Assembly: GCA_942159475.1 (NCBI GenBank) | Contig: OW804096.1 | Location: 42,841,744 to 42,905,743 of the forward strand | Length of the DNA: 64,000 bases | Direction of reading: 5' to 3' | Origin: Sthenelais limicola | Taxonomy: Eukaryota; Annelida; Polychaeta; Phyllodocida; Sigalionidae | Part shown: positions 12,328-26,600 of the stretch, in pieces | How the letters are laid out: each line of letters begins with the position of its first letter | How positions within the stretch are numbered: position 1 is the stretch's first letter | Position numbers and translations under genes: made by a program | Notes under the pieces: model-generated | Told to the model about the DNA's origin: nothing | The model's input: only the letters and a program-made list of their open reading frames with translations | Database searches by the model: none

Positions 12328-15300
12328 ATCCCCTACACCCCACCCATACCTCGGCTGCACGTTTTACTCATTGTCTCTATAAATGTAGGTAGTAAGTACT
12401 AAACTGGAGAAAATGGATCATTGTGATTATAATTACGATCTTATTGATCTCGTGGTAATTGCAATTATGTCATGTTTATTCAAATGCATCGATTGGCATG
12501 TAAAAATAAATAAATTACATTCCTATGCTTCTAGAAGGTATGCACATTTCAAATTAACGACAGCTGAATGGAGTTAGGATGACAATGTAATGCAAGTCTA
12601 TTCCTGACGTCAGTTCGTTGCATTGATTATGGCTAAGTTGTTTCTTTATTGTACACCTGTAAGAGTTGGTATATTTCAGGATCAAAGGATTAAAATGGTT
12701 GTACAATGAACATAATCCTTCAGCAAACACATACAGCCTAGATACAGTGATCTTCATCTTTTCCTGTCGTGAAAATGGTCTCCAGACACACACGATGGCA
12801 TTATATGTGATTGATAGGCGTCTGTTTTGTTTTGTTTTCCTTCTTCCGCACTTACCGCACTCATCATGCCTATATCTGCTTTCCCCTTATATTAATCTTC
12901 ATTAACTTATACCATACACGCCACAATCACTATTCATATATTTCAATGACTTCTTTGTTTAACTATGAGCAAGAGAATGGACCGACGATTTTGTCAAGGT
13001 TGGTTTCTAGTTCCTCATTTAAGTGACAGATGATCAATAATCATCGTTCAGTGAACTAAGGTTTCGTGTAGACTTGATGACTACATGCAATGAACCTGCC
13101 ATCTCCTTGGGCTTTTCTTTTAAAAACGGTGCCATTTTAAAAATAATGGCCCACAATAGGTTATTCATAGAAGGAAAAACAGGCAGAATGGTACAGTCGT
13201 TTCTAAATGAATGCTTAGGCCAGTTTCCTTGTCGCCCCACGCGGTGAATTTCCTCTATTTGGGTGCAACGCTTCTTTCTTCGAATGAGCTCGCTTTTCTT
13301 CTTCTCTTTCTCCTTTCTTTTTCTTCCTTCCGCGTTTCTAGCAGTTTTTGGAACATCTTATTACGGCGAAATCATCAAATTGCACTGTCAAAAGATTTAG
13401 CCCAAACTATATCCTTGCAGACACGGCTCCAGGGTTAATAGCATTTTTATATTTAGTCCTTGCCGCACTTAGTTGTGGATCAACGTCGGCATTATAGATA
13501 TGGTGACTCTATATTGATTTGCTGGCATATATGTACCATCATCATTTGGTATGATTTCTAACCAAGCATTACATACTGAACATATAAACCTAGGTCGTAT
13601 ATATACGTTCGCCCCATCAGTCAGTGCTCAGCAAGCATGTTAAAGTACATGCCAAACAACAATGCCATATAGTAAAATAACCTTGGATAAAATTCCGCCC
13701 TACAGGCATACACCAATAGAAATGTCAAGCTTTCAGAAATAAGATTGCAAAAAGTCATAAATGCTCTGGACGTAAGAATTGATGCTGCACGATCACATTT
13801 TAACCCATTAATTCGAATGGTATTTGTAAGTATACTATCCAACAACACCTGATCTCCGCTAGGCACATAAAAAGTGTTGGCGTATAACATTTGCAAAAGG
13901 TTTTGTTTGCAATGATACCAAAGTAGACAACGGCCCGTCGCATAAGCCTCGTACTCCTTTGTATATGTAGTATAGTTCCTCGGTCAAAGTCAACTTTGCC
14001 TATGCTACTTATAGTATGCTCTATGTAATGTTCTTTACCTTGAGTACGCACGATGCGTGCGCGGTAATGCATTTACGCAGATTGTATTCTATGATGTTGT
14101 GTTAACGCCAGAGGAAATGATTGTTCAACGACATGCTTTATACCTACTTACTTTACTACTGTTTTACTACATCTTTACCTACTACATATGAACACCTAAG
14201 GTTATATATTATTATAGTTAACCTATCAGCTTTAAAAACACTAGATTATATTACATATAATTATATATTCCATTTTTATTCAGTTTACATTTACATTTCT
14301 GATTCATGCAATACCGAATAGGAGTAAGCCTTCTACGAGTAGGTCTTCCAGGTAATTCCTTGAAATTATAACATGAGACAATAATAGGTACAAGCACATA
14401 AATACATAAACAATGAGATCACAAGTCCGACTTCTTATAGTTAATTGCTCGACGTCCTAGTTAATTATAGATAGGCAGTGGTTGTTTTAAAGACGGCTAT
14501 CCTGATATAGTCTGTATGTCCTTCGTTTGTTACGCCATTTAAGTATGATATACCGTATAGTGTATTCTAAGTAAGTTGGGAATTTTTTTCTCCTCGTTTT
14601 CCTAAGAGTTTAAACACTAGACCTTTGTTCTCGTTGCATTTCGCCTGCTGCAGGGTCATTATATATGTACATGCACAACAGGCGATAGTAAGGATTAGAA
14701 ATAAGGTATGCCCACAGTCCATTACTTCTATATATATATTCATATGTTGGGACGGGGGTTGACGAGGAGTAATAGAAGAAGTTTGACAAGGAGTTTGGTC
14801 GAAACCAAGCAAAGCTGGGTTTTAATATGCCATAAACAGATACAGTAAAGCAAAAAATTATCTGTTCCTGCACGTCTGTGCGTGGCGATGCTGCAATTGA
14901 AAGTGAGTGAACAAGAACGTTTCAGGTGAACCGAGAAGCAGCAACGGTTCTGATTGGTTAAGAGAACAATGGGCGCATCATAACAAACTGGATGATGGCC
15001 TGTGATTGGTTGAATAATTGTGGGCGTGGCCCAGAAGGAAAGTAACCGCCCTTGGTCCCAAATATGGGCATCGACCCGTCGATTATATTAACTTGTTCTT
15101 TTCTTTTATGCAGTATCGATTATACTGAAATAGTCATATTAATATGTTATATATCAAAGAACCACAATAAAGGTGTGTCCTTGTTATTTTAATATCCAGA
15201 TTGCCTCACTCCAATACGATCCGTGCTGAAATCTAAGAAGGATCCATCTCGCAGCTGTACAAATTATGTGTTATTTTAGATCTGTGTTTGGGACCAATGT

Positions 15301-17574
15301 TTGTTAGATCGAGATGGATTATTTTACCCAGGTCTTACTCCTGTAGGTCAGGAGGATTCTAGTGGGCCACATATAAATGTACATGTGGTATGAGCTATAT
15401 GTATTACATGAGTGCCCATACTGTTCTTCGTCACTCTGATCAATAAGTATATATAATTATATCACAATGGAGCGAGTCTTGCTCGGAAGGCAATTGGGCT
15501 TTAAAATGTCAGGTTGCATGCCCGCCACCGCTCTGTCACCATTGCTGGCACATTTTCGTTATTCGCTCCCTTTGGTACCGATTTTCTGGCGTTAATTTAA
15601 TATACCCCAGGTATAGTTGTCGAAGTTATTCACAGAGCCGAGAGGGAGAGAAAGTGAAAGGCTTGTCATATCTATCTACGGAATGTAACGACAGACTTCA
15701 TTCAGTACTATACTGGAAACTTATTTGGCTTCTATTGCTCAATGAACCACCTTGTTGGAAATGTCTGGCCAACAGTGGTGCTACATTCAAATTAGAGATC
15801 ATAATGCCCCCGTTGCATATTCATGTGGGAGATGGCAATATGACCTAACGAGGACTCGTTGAGCTTTTGCATTGCATAAACTGTAATGTGTCTCACTTTA
15901 CCTTCCTGGTTTTATATATATATATATGCTCGTTCTGTTTCTGTTTTGTTGCACGGGTCTGGATCGACCAATAACTTGTGAACATTGAAATGACTTGAAA
16001 TGTAGTAGTTATACTATATGTACATATTAGCTAGTTGAGAAAGAGATATTGTCTTATTATATCCTTTATTGTTTATAGTAATGGACGTTAGTAGAACAAT
16101 AGCCAAAAATATGTTTCCCGGACACAGTAATTACTAATTTGCCACAATGGCGTCGAACATCGAGAAAAAAATTGAACACGACCGAGGAAACATAGTCTAT
16201 ACTATATATAGCAGAAATATTGTACTGAAATGGGTAAGATTTAGTTTGAGATATTCATAATGCAATAACAATACTCACAACCGCAATTACAAACTCTTAG
16301 AATGGTAGTTTAGTAAGTAACGGCCGGGTCCAATGATGTTGCCGATACGATCAATATAGCCTATCCACGTATATATATATATATATACATGCTTTGTTCG
16401 TATATTTTAACACCTTTAAAATAGTTTAAAGGGAAATGACAAACTGAAAAAGTATGTAGACTAGCTTCATAAATAGTGAATGCTTAAATTCCTGTTTATG
16501 TTCGTCAGACGTGATTCCATACTCTAAATTATCTGTTGCGGGCTATTGCCCTAAACCCCACAGGGAAATCGTGAATATTGCTATCTAATAGAGCATTAAC
16601 GGGATGTGCCATGGCATGGAAGATATGCCTTTTAACTCATATTCGAGTAGCAATATAGAATACAAATGAAATGTCTATGCATCCCCTCAAACTATATGGA
16701 TGACTGTCGATCTCGAATTAATGCACCTCTATAAGTTAAAATGAAGGCACGCTCATGCATTATGTAAAAATAAATTGTTTGTCATCAAACAGTTGAACTT
16801 TCATAATAACACAATGGATATGAAATATTTATGTTTTTGTTCGCCCATCCCAAAACCATCGGCACTAAATCATAATTATGACTATGGGGATAAATTTGAA
16901 AATATTTACAATTGCTAATTCGGTTCTAGGATTGACGCGTTTTCTCTCAGTTTATTTGGGCTTTCTGCTTCATGTTCGTTCCACATTTATCGACACCTGA
17001 TCTTTGATGCTTGGCAGAGATACCAGATAAATGTAAAACCTGGAATCAAATGTCATAAAACTATTTTTACTGTAATTCAATTATCTTCTCAGTCGTGAAA
17101 GTGTCTTGTGTGTTTTATGCTTTCCTGCATACAAAACAATCATAATTACGTAATCAATTCATTAAAAGAGTTTCCTTTAAAGTATCTTTGATGCCACTGT
17201 GCTCTCGAATACATCAACATTCATGCTGTCAAAAGGTTATTATCATATTAACCTATTGCATAAGTGAGACTACGAAAAAGCTTATTACAACGGCCCCAAT
17301 TTGTTACATATCTCTGATTCAGTTTGGCGTGAATTACATCATACAATTAAGAACCAAAGTGATATAAAGGCTCTTTCTCGTTAGCTCCTAAAATTCCCGA
17401 TATTGAACCGAAATTCGAAATATAATATTGAGAAGTTATTTAGTAAGTATCATCAGGACTTCACAGGTGCTATCACTGTTCATCGCATGCAAAGCTCCCT
17501 TACAAGCTTACAGGGATTAAAGAACTCAACTCGATCAGTATGCATATAAATCATTATTATACTCTTTACTTCAG

Positions 17575-17684
17575 AAATGGAAGGACGAATACTTACGCTG
17601 GAATCCTGAAGAATATGCGGGTGTCAGGAGCATCAAGCTCTTATCCAATGAGATATGGAAACCTGATATAATGCTTTATAACAC
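17575..17684 (+). CDS. gene 1 exon: loop A region, 110 bp
   Basis: Begins after TTCAG and ends before GTAAGA. It encodes KWKDEYLRWNPEEY, a short variable stretch, then IWKPDIMLYN. The WxDEYLxWNPxEY and IWxPDIxLYN motifs and the 110-bp length are those of the classical nAChR exon 4. The final codon is split after two bases (AC), completed to Thr by the next exon. Confidence 0.95.
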
Positions 17685-20600
17685 GTAAGAAATTTGAATT
17701 TCGTGATGGACGATTAAATGGTTTTCGCTTTCGACTTCCTCTATTTTCATTAAGATGCATCCTCGCTGGCGGTGGTAATCAGATATGAAAGAAACAATTA
17801 TCTTCCTTGTCAGGAACCCTTTCTGTATCAACCGTTCAATTTTTTGCCAATAAGAAGCCTTTTCAAAGGCTTCGACGGCCGTTGAGAGGACCAGAATAAA
17901 TTCCCTTACCCGTATTTTGGCGATATTAACGCTTGTTGTCAGTTAATCTTACGTCTATCGTCTATTTCCATGTTCCGATTAAGTAGACTGTACTCTATTA
18001 CAATGGTGTCTTAAGTGTTCCCCATTCGACCCAGAATGGCGATTAATCTAACAGCAACCGACAGCATTCCAAGGACACCATTTATCCGCACGCAATGACG
18101 CATTATATGCCAACTCCATTGCTGTAGATAATTAGTATTCAGGCCTAGCTTCGTATATATATGTATCCTATAATAAAGGTCCTTCTAAGGGCCGCAATGT
18201 GTTATTAATTTATATGATTAATTTAATGTTGGGTATTTTCAGGGCTGAAACAGACAGAAACCAACGAGAAGTGCTAGCAGTTGTTGGCTATGACGGAACA
18301 GTTCTTTGGGTGCCCCATCAAATATTCCGCTCATCCTGCTCAATCGATGTGGCCAATTTCCCATTCGACCACCAGGTAAACTCTCTAAGACAAACGCCCC
18401 AAAAGGTTAAGAGTCCAATTTGTAGTAAACGAGATTATTTAAGATAAGGTACCCATGTGTGGATTTATATTACTAGGGTAATAAGCTTTTTATTGGTTTT
18501 GAGTTACCATGGACAGCTTATTTGTATACGTGCAATTCCCCAATACTCAAAGGTCGCTAAGCTTCCTATTACGATATTCGTCGGACCAACATATTTGTAG
18601 AGTCAGTAATTATCTTGGCATATTGCGACGAATATCATTTGACGGTATTATTTGGATCGATGATTAAAGTCAACCAACAATGGACATTTTCGTTAGTGCA
18701 AGTCGAGAAAGGCCTTCATCATTGATCCATGAATGTGCCATTGCATCATCTGTTTTGTGGCTAAAATTTCAATAAACGTCTTGATTTGATGGAGAAGCCC
18801 TGCCTTTTCCTTAATATCTGGTCGGTGATCATCTTGATTAATCGCCATCCCTGGGTAGAAAAACCCGGCACCTTTCCAATATCAGCCAGCTGCGGACTTC
18901 ACTTGTCAAATCAAATGCCTTCAGTATTGGCCCTTAAACTTCTTCTAGAACTTAGATATCACACTTTTTGTACTTCGATACAATAAAGGTATGCTCGGAG
19001 AGCGAGTGGCATTGTCTTTTCATTTTAAAACGCCACACAGAATTGAACGTTAAATCATTGAAGAGCTAATTAACTAAATTTGGTTCGACTCCTACAGGAA
19101 TGTGCGATGTACTTTGGATCATGGACATACGCAATCGAGGACGTGGATCCCCAGCTTGCCTTCGATTCTGGCATTGATCTCTCGACATTCATGTCCGACT
19201 ACAAGGAATCGTGCTCTTGGGAGATAGTTAATAACACTGCCGAGAGAAAAGCGTTACCGGAGGAAAACCCAGCCTACGTTGTGCTCTCTTTCACCTTAAA
19301 GATGAGGCGGAAAATGGTATTTTCTACGTATATCCTCACATTACCCTGTGTGTTTCTGGCGTCCTTGACATTGGTCGTCTTCTGGCTTCCACCTGATCGA
19401 CCGGATAGAACATCACTAGGTACGTCTTCATTACCTTTAATATGTAGGAAATATATTGGTATTTTAACTAGTATTGAAAGTTTTAGATTTAAAATCTTCC
19501 ACCCTAGGTGGTTTTATCCATTCTGGGGAGATTCTTTTGGGTTTTTTTGTTTACTCAGGTACAGGTTTAGGTGAATACTGCCACGTCTACCTACTATAGT
19601 ATTGAAAGTTTGTTGTCCGTAAAAGTAGTTAATGGTTTACAATACTATCAGTAGCATTAATAGTAAATAGCTAGACGCAGCAGTATGCGCAAAACCATGG
19701 CTATTCCTAGTTGAATTAGTTGAATAAGTTGTACCCGTGAGCCTGCGTCATGATTATGTTCACTTTACGGATACATGTATTTCATACTTGATTATTATTG
19801 TTTGACCTACTGTATAAACATCCTGAATAAAAAAAAAAGTATCAGCATTAATATACCCAACCAGTTTGCATGATGATATAATTGCTGTCCATCCGCCTAA
19901 CTGCACGAAATTACCCTTCACTTAGCAGTCAATTGTGAAACTGTAGATTTTGATTGATTTGAAAAGTATTTTATTCAGGATGAATGAGTCCTGTTCTCAT
20001 CACAACCTTATATTAGGCGTTTTATAAAATACTAGCAAAGTACCCGTCCTCCAGACGGTCCCCATCTCTCCCCACACTTCCCCCTCTCCCTCTTTTCCCT
20101 CTGCCTCTTCTCTGTCTCTCATACCCATTTTTCTCTCCCAACCCCATCTCCGATTCCCCCCTCCCCCTCCCCTCTTCCGCATGCTCCCTCTCCCCGCTTT
20201 CTCTCCCTCCCCTCTCTGCCTTCCCTAACATCTTCTCCCGTCTCTCTTTTCCTTCCCCCTTTTCTTTCCCTCCGCCTCCCCTCTCCTATTTCCCCACCCT
20301 GTCCCTCTCCCTTTTCTTCACTCTCCCCTCCTACACCTTCTCCCTCCTCTTCCCCACTCCAATACACCCACCCTCTCCCACTCCTCTGCATGTAGTTCGG
20401 TCCCCCTGGAAGGGAGGTAGTAGCTTACGGGAAATGACATTGTATCTCACAGGGGCTTTCCCAGGTTATAAATAGAATGTGTGAATCCCAATTTAAAGAA
20501 GGCTTCAAAATCACATTTCCACCCCAGATACCTTCACAAACCACATACGACGTCCTCCAGAGGGGGTGGACAGAACTCTACAGATCAATAAAACGGTTTG

Positions 20601-23600
20601 TAAAACAACAAATTCCGAGAACATGTGAGACAAAGGAACCCCTCTTTTCTACCTAAAGAAACCCCTCTTTTCTACCTTTTTCATAGAAATCGCTCTTCCT
20701 GTATATTATATGGATTAACTTATAATGATTAAAATCTATTACAATGACGTAATAGTGACACATGCTGGTACACATAATACTAATTACAAAAACCTAAGGC
20801 CTAAATAAGCGACCTTGGTGTATAATTATGAGCATTTACAAGTTCACCCATACTGACATTGCTGTCTATTCACCTCACGGCACGAAATTGACTTTCACCT
20901 AGCAGTCAATTGTGAAATTGTGTAAGCCTAAGCGACCCTTTTTTTTTAAAATTTAGAATCTTTATACAGCTAATCCTTCGTAAAATGACAATTGAATCAT
21001 AGATAGGCATGCACAGTGTACAATGAATGTTACAATTAATGGAGTTCAATTACATATCAAGATAATGGGCTCACGGGCAATAAGTCAATACAGAATAACC
21101 ATGGTCTTCCACCCACTTCTGTGTCTAGCAGTGGGTGACTATGATAACTATCTAGTAGGGACAGTAGCTCAAAATGGTAGAGCACCAAACTTGTGATCAG
21201 GAGGTCGTGGGTTCGGTTTCCGCCTATATACGGCAGCAACTCTTTTCTACATGGGGGCACTATAGTAGTTAAAGAAGAGATCATCACGCCATCAGACAGA
21301 TTTATGTTCATTATCAAGGCAGTTTTATTATATTCGATTTGGGATAAGATTTGTTCATGTGAGATTGAATGTACCTAAATGCCGTTCAGCTAAGCAACAC
21401 ACAATTCCTATGATCATGAAGAAAGCTAAATATTGCATGCTAAATTTCAAATTGCTCCTTAAAAGAAACAAGCGGCTCGCAATTAAGCTAATATCATTCA
21501 CATGGTGCAATTCTCATGATGAGTAATGAACGTATTCTACTTCTATTGATGTCATCAGTTTTACCGTGATAAGCCTAAGCATGTGCAAGTAAAGCATCTG
21601 CTAGGCAGCTAAAAAAGAAATTCAATATTATATTATATTGAATTTCTATTCCATTGTTTATAAACAATTACATGGAATTGGGCATTAAAAAGGGGGAAAC
21701 GAGGGGGCGATGATAACCGACGAAAGACTCATAATTTGTTTGTTATAATGTGTTTTATGAAACCTCGGGAATACAAGTTCTGTAACAAGTTGATATTTCA
21801 AATATTTAGGATCATAGCTATATAAGATCCAAAGGCAAAAGTGAGACAAATATAAAAGCAGAAATATTGATTGCAAAAAAGCCTTCCTTGAAATGAAGAA
21901 CGTCCTAACAAATATGAAACTGTCAATATACATTCGACTAGCACTTCATACATGATACCAATTATAAAGTATAGTTGTGTATCATGAACCATCACAAACA
22001 AAACCCATGGAAAACCGAACCAAAACTACATAAATATGTGGTTTATATGTGGGAGGAGGATGCATACTTCTCATTCTTAAATTGAAACTGTTATGTCGAA
22101 ACAGTTATTATAACAACCAAAGACTGAAATATGAAGTATGAAATCATATAATATGGCTAGCATCTTGGTTAGTCACAGCACACCTCTGAGGGCCGGGGAC
22201 CATGAAAGATGAGAGGCCTACGCCTACGCCGAAGGGCTGCATGGTACCTGACTAACTGGAGGCATCTGTCAGACCACCTTAGCTATTTGCTAACGTGTAT
22301 TCGCCCCATATAAAAGTCAGCGTTTTTGCTGAAGCGATTGGTAATAGAATGTTTCACGCACCGCCGTTTCAGTGACGATTTATCCCCATTACCTACGGTA
22401 AGCCCATCACCATCGAGCAAAAAGAGCGTGAAACTACTCTACAGCAATATCTAATGTTAAATAAGGTCAACGACTTTCGCATTACATTTGAATAAGAGCC
22501 AGGTCAAGAGTGGTATATCACTTTCTCCCTGCATGGATTCAATTTACAATTTAGAGTAGGGTATATATGTATGACACTAGATTTATGACTTCCCATCATA
22601 CGCTTGAAATAGAATGTACGGTAAAACTTTAGAATTGGGGGAATATAGTTTCCGTAGTTCTGCAATGATATTTACATAACATACTATGTTATTGAGCTGG
22701 TTCTGTAGCTGGAGAGGGGTGGCGAGCTCCTTACCACATGGTTCACTGACCTGTTGTTGATTAGAACCTGCATAAAATACTATTATTACCACGAATCTTT
22801 TAAAATTTAAAGTGATTGTTCTGTTAGAATCGTTACAAATTATTCACATTTTCGTATTAAAGGATCTGCAGATTGTGTTTATTTACAATTATCTTTTAAA
22901 ATTGCAAATGCAAAATTAAATCTTAATTTCATGGTAAATTCTCTCTACAAGTAATATGATTTCTGCGGAGTCTTGTACATGAATAATGTATTATGCATAG
23001 GAAAGAATACTTTGGCTTCTTTGATAGAGGATTATCCCATATTCCTATAATTATGACCATAATAAGAGGTTTCATCTTAGTCAACAGGATTATAAGACTA
23101 CTCCATTATTAACATCTTCGAAGATATAATCATAATTATGTCTAGTATACCACAGGGTTCTAGGACAGCCACCCAATGTAAGGCGAGTGATTGTCCTATA
23201 TGATGGTAGATGTCCTGGATGGTAGATGTCCTAGCGGGGGAATGTCCAGGATGGTGATTGTACAGCGAGTAAAGGTCGGCGGGGAGATGTCCGGCGGGTA
23301 GATAGCCGGCGTGTGGCTGTCCTGACACCATACCACAGACGTAAAGTTCTGAGTGTATACTTAAAAAAATATTCAATCCAGCCTATACCAGCTGCATATA
23401 AATGAGAGCAGTGAATGGTACACTATATAATAGTATACGGATACACTAGATAATCTGCAGTTCATGGACTTTCTGTTAATAATATATAATCTCATATAGA
23501 TCTATCATAATAACGAGTAACTGCCATGAAATTAATATCCATATTTAAGTGGCATGATGGTCATATTCACGCGGAGAAGAGTAAGCCCTAGCTCTTTAAA

Positions 23601-26600
23601 TTCCCCAGATAAAAGTCTATTCATAAACGAATGCCCATGAAGACACATATGTAATGACAGTAGTGAAGCATGAGCATCTGCCGTTGCTGTTTGCCAGTTA
23701 TTAAAGCATTCTGGCTTATACCAGGGGATGTTTTTCCAACTAGAGAGGTTTTCAAATCCTCCTGCCATTCACATACCTTTTTTGTAGTTCGGAGGTAACA
23801 GAAAACTGCCTACTTGATTAATATCAGCGGCTCCTAATTAAACTGTCACAAATATTATATACCGGCTGCTCAGCATTTTAAGCATTATACATTTAATCTT
23901 TAATGTTTAATATTATATTTTAAACCTAAAGCTATAAATTATAATTATTCCGTCGTGTATTGAATACATCCAGTGAAACAATCGACAAAGTTTTCATCTG
24001 TTCAAGTACATCTTTCTTGTATAAGCTTTGTATTTGTCTCTCTCCTTTACTATTTTCCAAATATAGTTGTATGGCTCCTAAGATCCTTAAATCCGTTTCA
24101 AAACGAAGGACTGACAGTAGGTTTGTTGGGGGTGGAGGGAGAATAATCAGATTCAAAAGGTATAATGATCATGGTGGTGTGAGGGCGATTGAGATAGCAT
24201 GAATAATAAACTAGAGGAGAGGTTTAGCGAAAGATAAACATTTATTTTAAACCTAATAACACTAGATATAAAGTAGCTTCTCTCGTCGGTGGATAACACT
24301 GATAATATTATCGCAGTTCGTTTGATATGGTTGATCCTTGGGACCAAAGAGCTTCATTCTGATCGAATCACGTGACCAACAGTACTGTGCCTATGGTCAC
24401 TGGATGTGTGAGCAACAGAGACAAACCACGCGATCCCCTATTTGTCATGAATGGCTTCCGGGACCTCTTTGTACATGTCCACGTTTTTTGACATTGACAA
24501 GGGCCTCAGACAACATCCACAGAAATTGGCCAGTTATTCGTTTTTTCCGCAAGACTATTCAAAGTGCATTTCTGGATGTTGATGCAATACATATTTTTCT
24601 TCAAGAGTCCCATAGCCAGGAGAATTGTTCCGTATACAAAACATAAATACCTCACTCCTACATCAACTATGTATCACACGACGTTGATGCAATAGTTATA
24701 GGTTGAACTATTATTCTCATTTTCATAGAACTAAACTAACCCCAACTCCTTTTATTTCTTAAGATGTTGTGTCTATTAATATCAGCAAGAGTAGGTAATC
24801 GAAAAAGTTTTTATTACCAACTTTGTGCAAACTTGTCTCGGTTGAATAGATCATATGCGCGAAGTCCAGGAAATAAAAATAGAGCAGAGTGCGCTTATGT
24901 GATGTGAGATCGAACGGATCGCACCAACGGCGATGGCTTTCAAAAACTATGAGGCCATACACCATCTATCCATAGATGGAAATCGTGAAAGCAGATTATG
25001 GGGCTGTAGAATGAAGTCTGCGCGTTTAGTATGATATGTCTATGGAGGTCACAGAGGCATCCTTTAATGCTTATGTAGGGCTTTGCAGAACGAAGCTGGC
25101 ATGGAAGGATTGAACATGGTTTGGCTTTTATTTTTGCGTTATTTAACAAAAAAAACTAATATTTGGTGCTCTGAATGTCCTTCAATGGCATTGAGCAATT
25201 TCTTGTTGTATATTCCTCAGTACAAGATTGCTACCTTCTTGTGCCCATGATAATATAATTGGAACTATGCACCCTTTCCTTGCACGCCACTACCCTGTTC
25301 TATCACATCACTATCCTGTTAATCCTGTTAATCCTGTTGATAGAATTCTATCAAACCATGCACCTTTATAAATGACGTTTCATGTTGAATACCACCTGCC
25401 CCATAAACAGTCCATTAAAAGGACTTCTTAAACTTCTTTAAGGCTACATACTTCGTAAGGACTAAATGCTAGCAGTATAAAATTTCATTTTTTAATATCT
25501 CATATAGCTTTAATTGATTTTAGACGTACCCTTAAGGTATTTAATATTCTGAGTAGATCTTAACCAAGGAGGATCGAGTAAGAACTCCGCTGTTTTTAGA
25601 GGCGAGGATATAGGAAATTAAAACCGTCAAGATATGGCTGTCACAGTTTATGTTTATGCTCATTGATTCCTGTCCCTCTATATCCCAGTACCACTTTCAT
25701 CGACTCTCATTAGGATGCTTATAAAGTCGTTCTGATGAAGCTCAATAATCTTTTTAAACAATCATGATTCACCAGGGATTTACATTTTAATTTCTTGCTA
25801 TGATATACATCATAACACATATATATGATATCGTATTCGTCAGGATAGAATTGACGTAGTTACATTAAGAAAATATATATTGGAATTATTTCTGAGTACT
25901 ACTTGTTACTCGTACCCGTAAAAGAATAGCATACATACAGAGATAATTATTGGCGGGGTTGGGCCAAAACTTATGGGCTTTGCAAAGCACAGTTACACCC
26001 ATGGTATATATGTAGTAAGTGGAAGACCAATATGCAATATTGTTTCAGCATGTCCTTCCCTATAATTATATATGAACTTTCCCCCAGTGATTTCAAAGGA
26101 CCCGAGAGGTATGTTAACAAGTAAAACCCTTTTATTTTTCATGTATGCCTTCATGGCCATATATATATATATATATATATTCGCAACATGCATGATGGTT
26201 GGTTTTTTAGTTCAACGACATTTTTAGTAGTGCCACATCATCACTATTCTGATCACCATATTCGTCCATCAACAAACTAGTCACGTCACTCGGTGATGAA
26301 GGAAGTTTATTGCTTTCTTCATGAGTTTCGAAATAACAAGCCTCTACCGGAAGAATAAATTAGTTCACACGATTGAGCACGATGGCAAAGCTCAAATAAT
26401 ATGTTTTTCGGCCGATTCCATCCTCTTCCCAGCCTGTATTCTTCCACGCAATGGGTGGAATGAGAAAACCTACTGCTCTGCTCTTTGAATCATAATTTCA
26501 TAACAGTATTAACAATCCTTCTACGATTGCTAATAGAGTGATTAAAAGTATTGATTTATTTCCTTTCCCACGGTTCTAAGCAATTAACACCATTAATCGA

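Larger units (their letters stand above)
9521..17574. other. no recognised gene; possible 5' intron of gene 1
   Basis: Looked for the two short nAChR exons that normally precede the 110-bp exon and found none that kept motif, frame and splice sites. AT-rich, with the foldback at 10.0-10.3 kb and the 10-bp tandem repeat at 12.3 kb. Confidence 0.55.
19880..20924. repeat. about 65-bp direct repeat flanking the nested elements
   Basis: 19880-19944 and 20859-20924 match with a few changes, both containing GCACGAAATT and AGCAGTCAATTGTGAAA. They bracket the retroelement tail and the Helitron. Confidence 0.65.

Noticed and set aside
20000..20391. Arg/Gly/Glu-rich open frames on the minus strand
   Set aside because: They translate the pyrimidine tract of Helitron copy 1; all three frames are open because stops are rare in such sequence.
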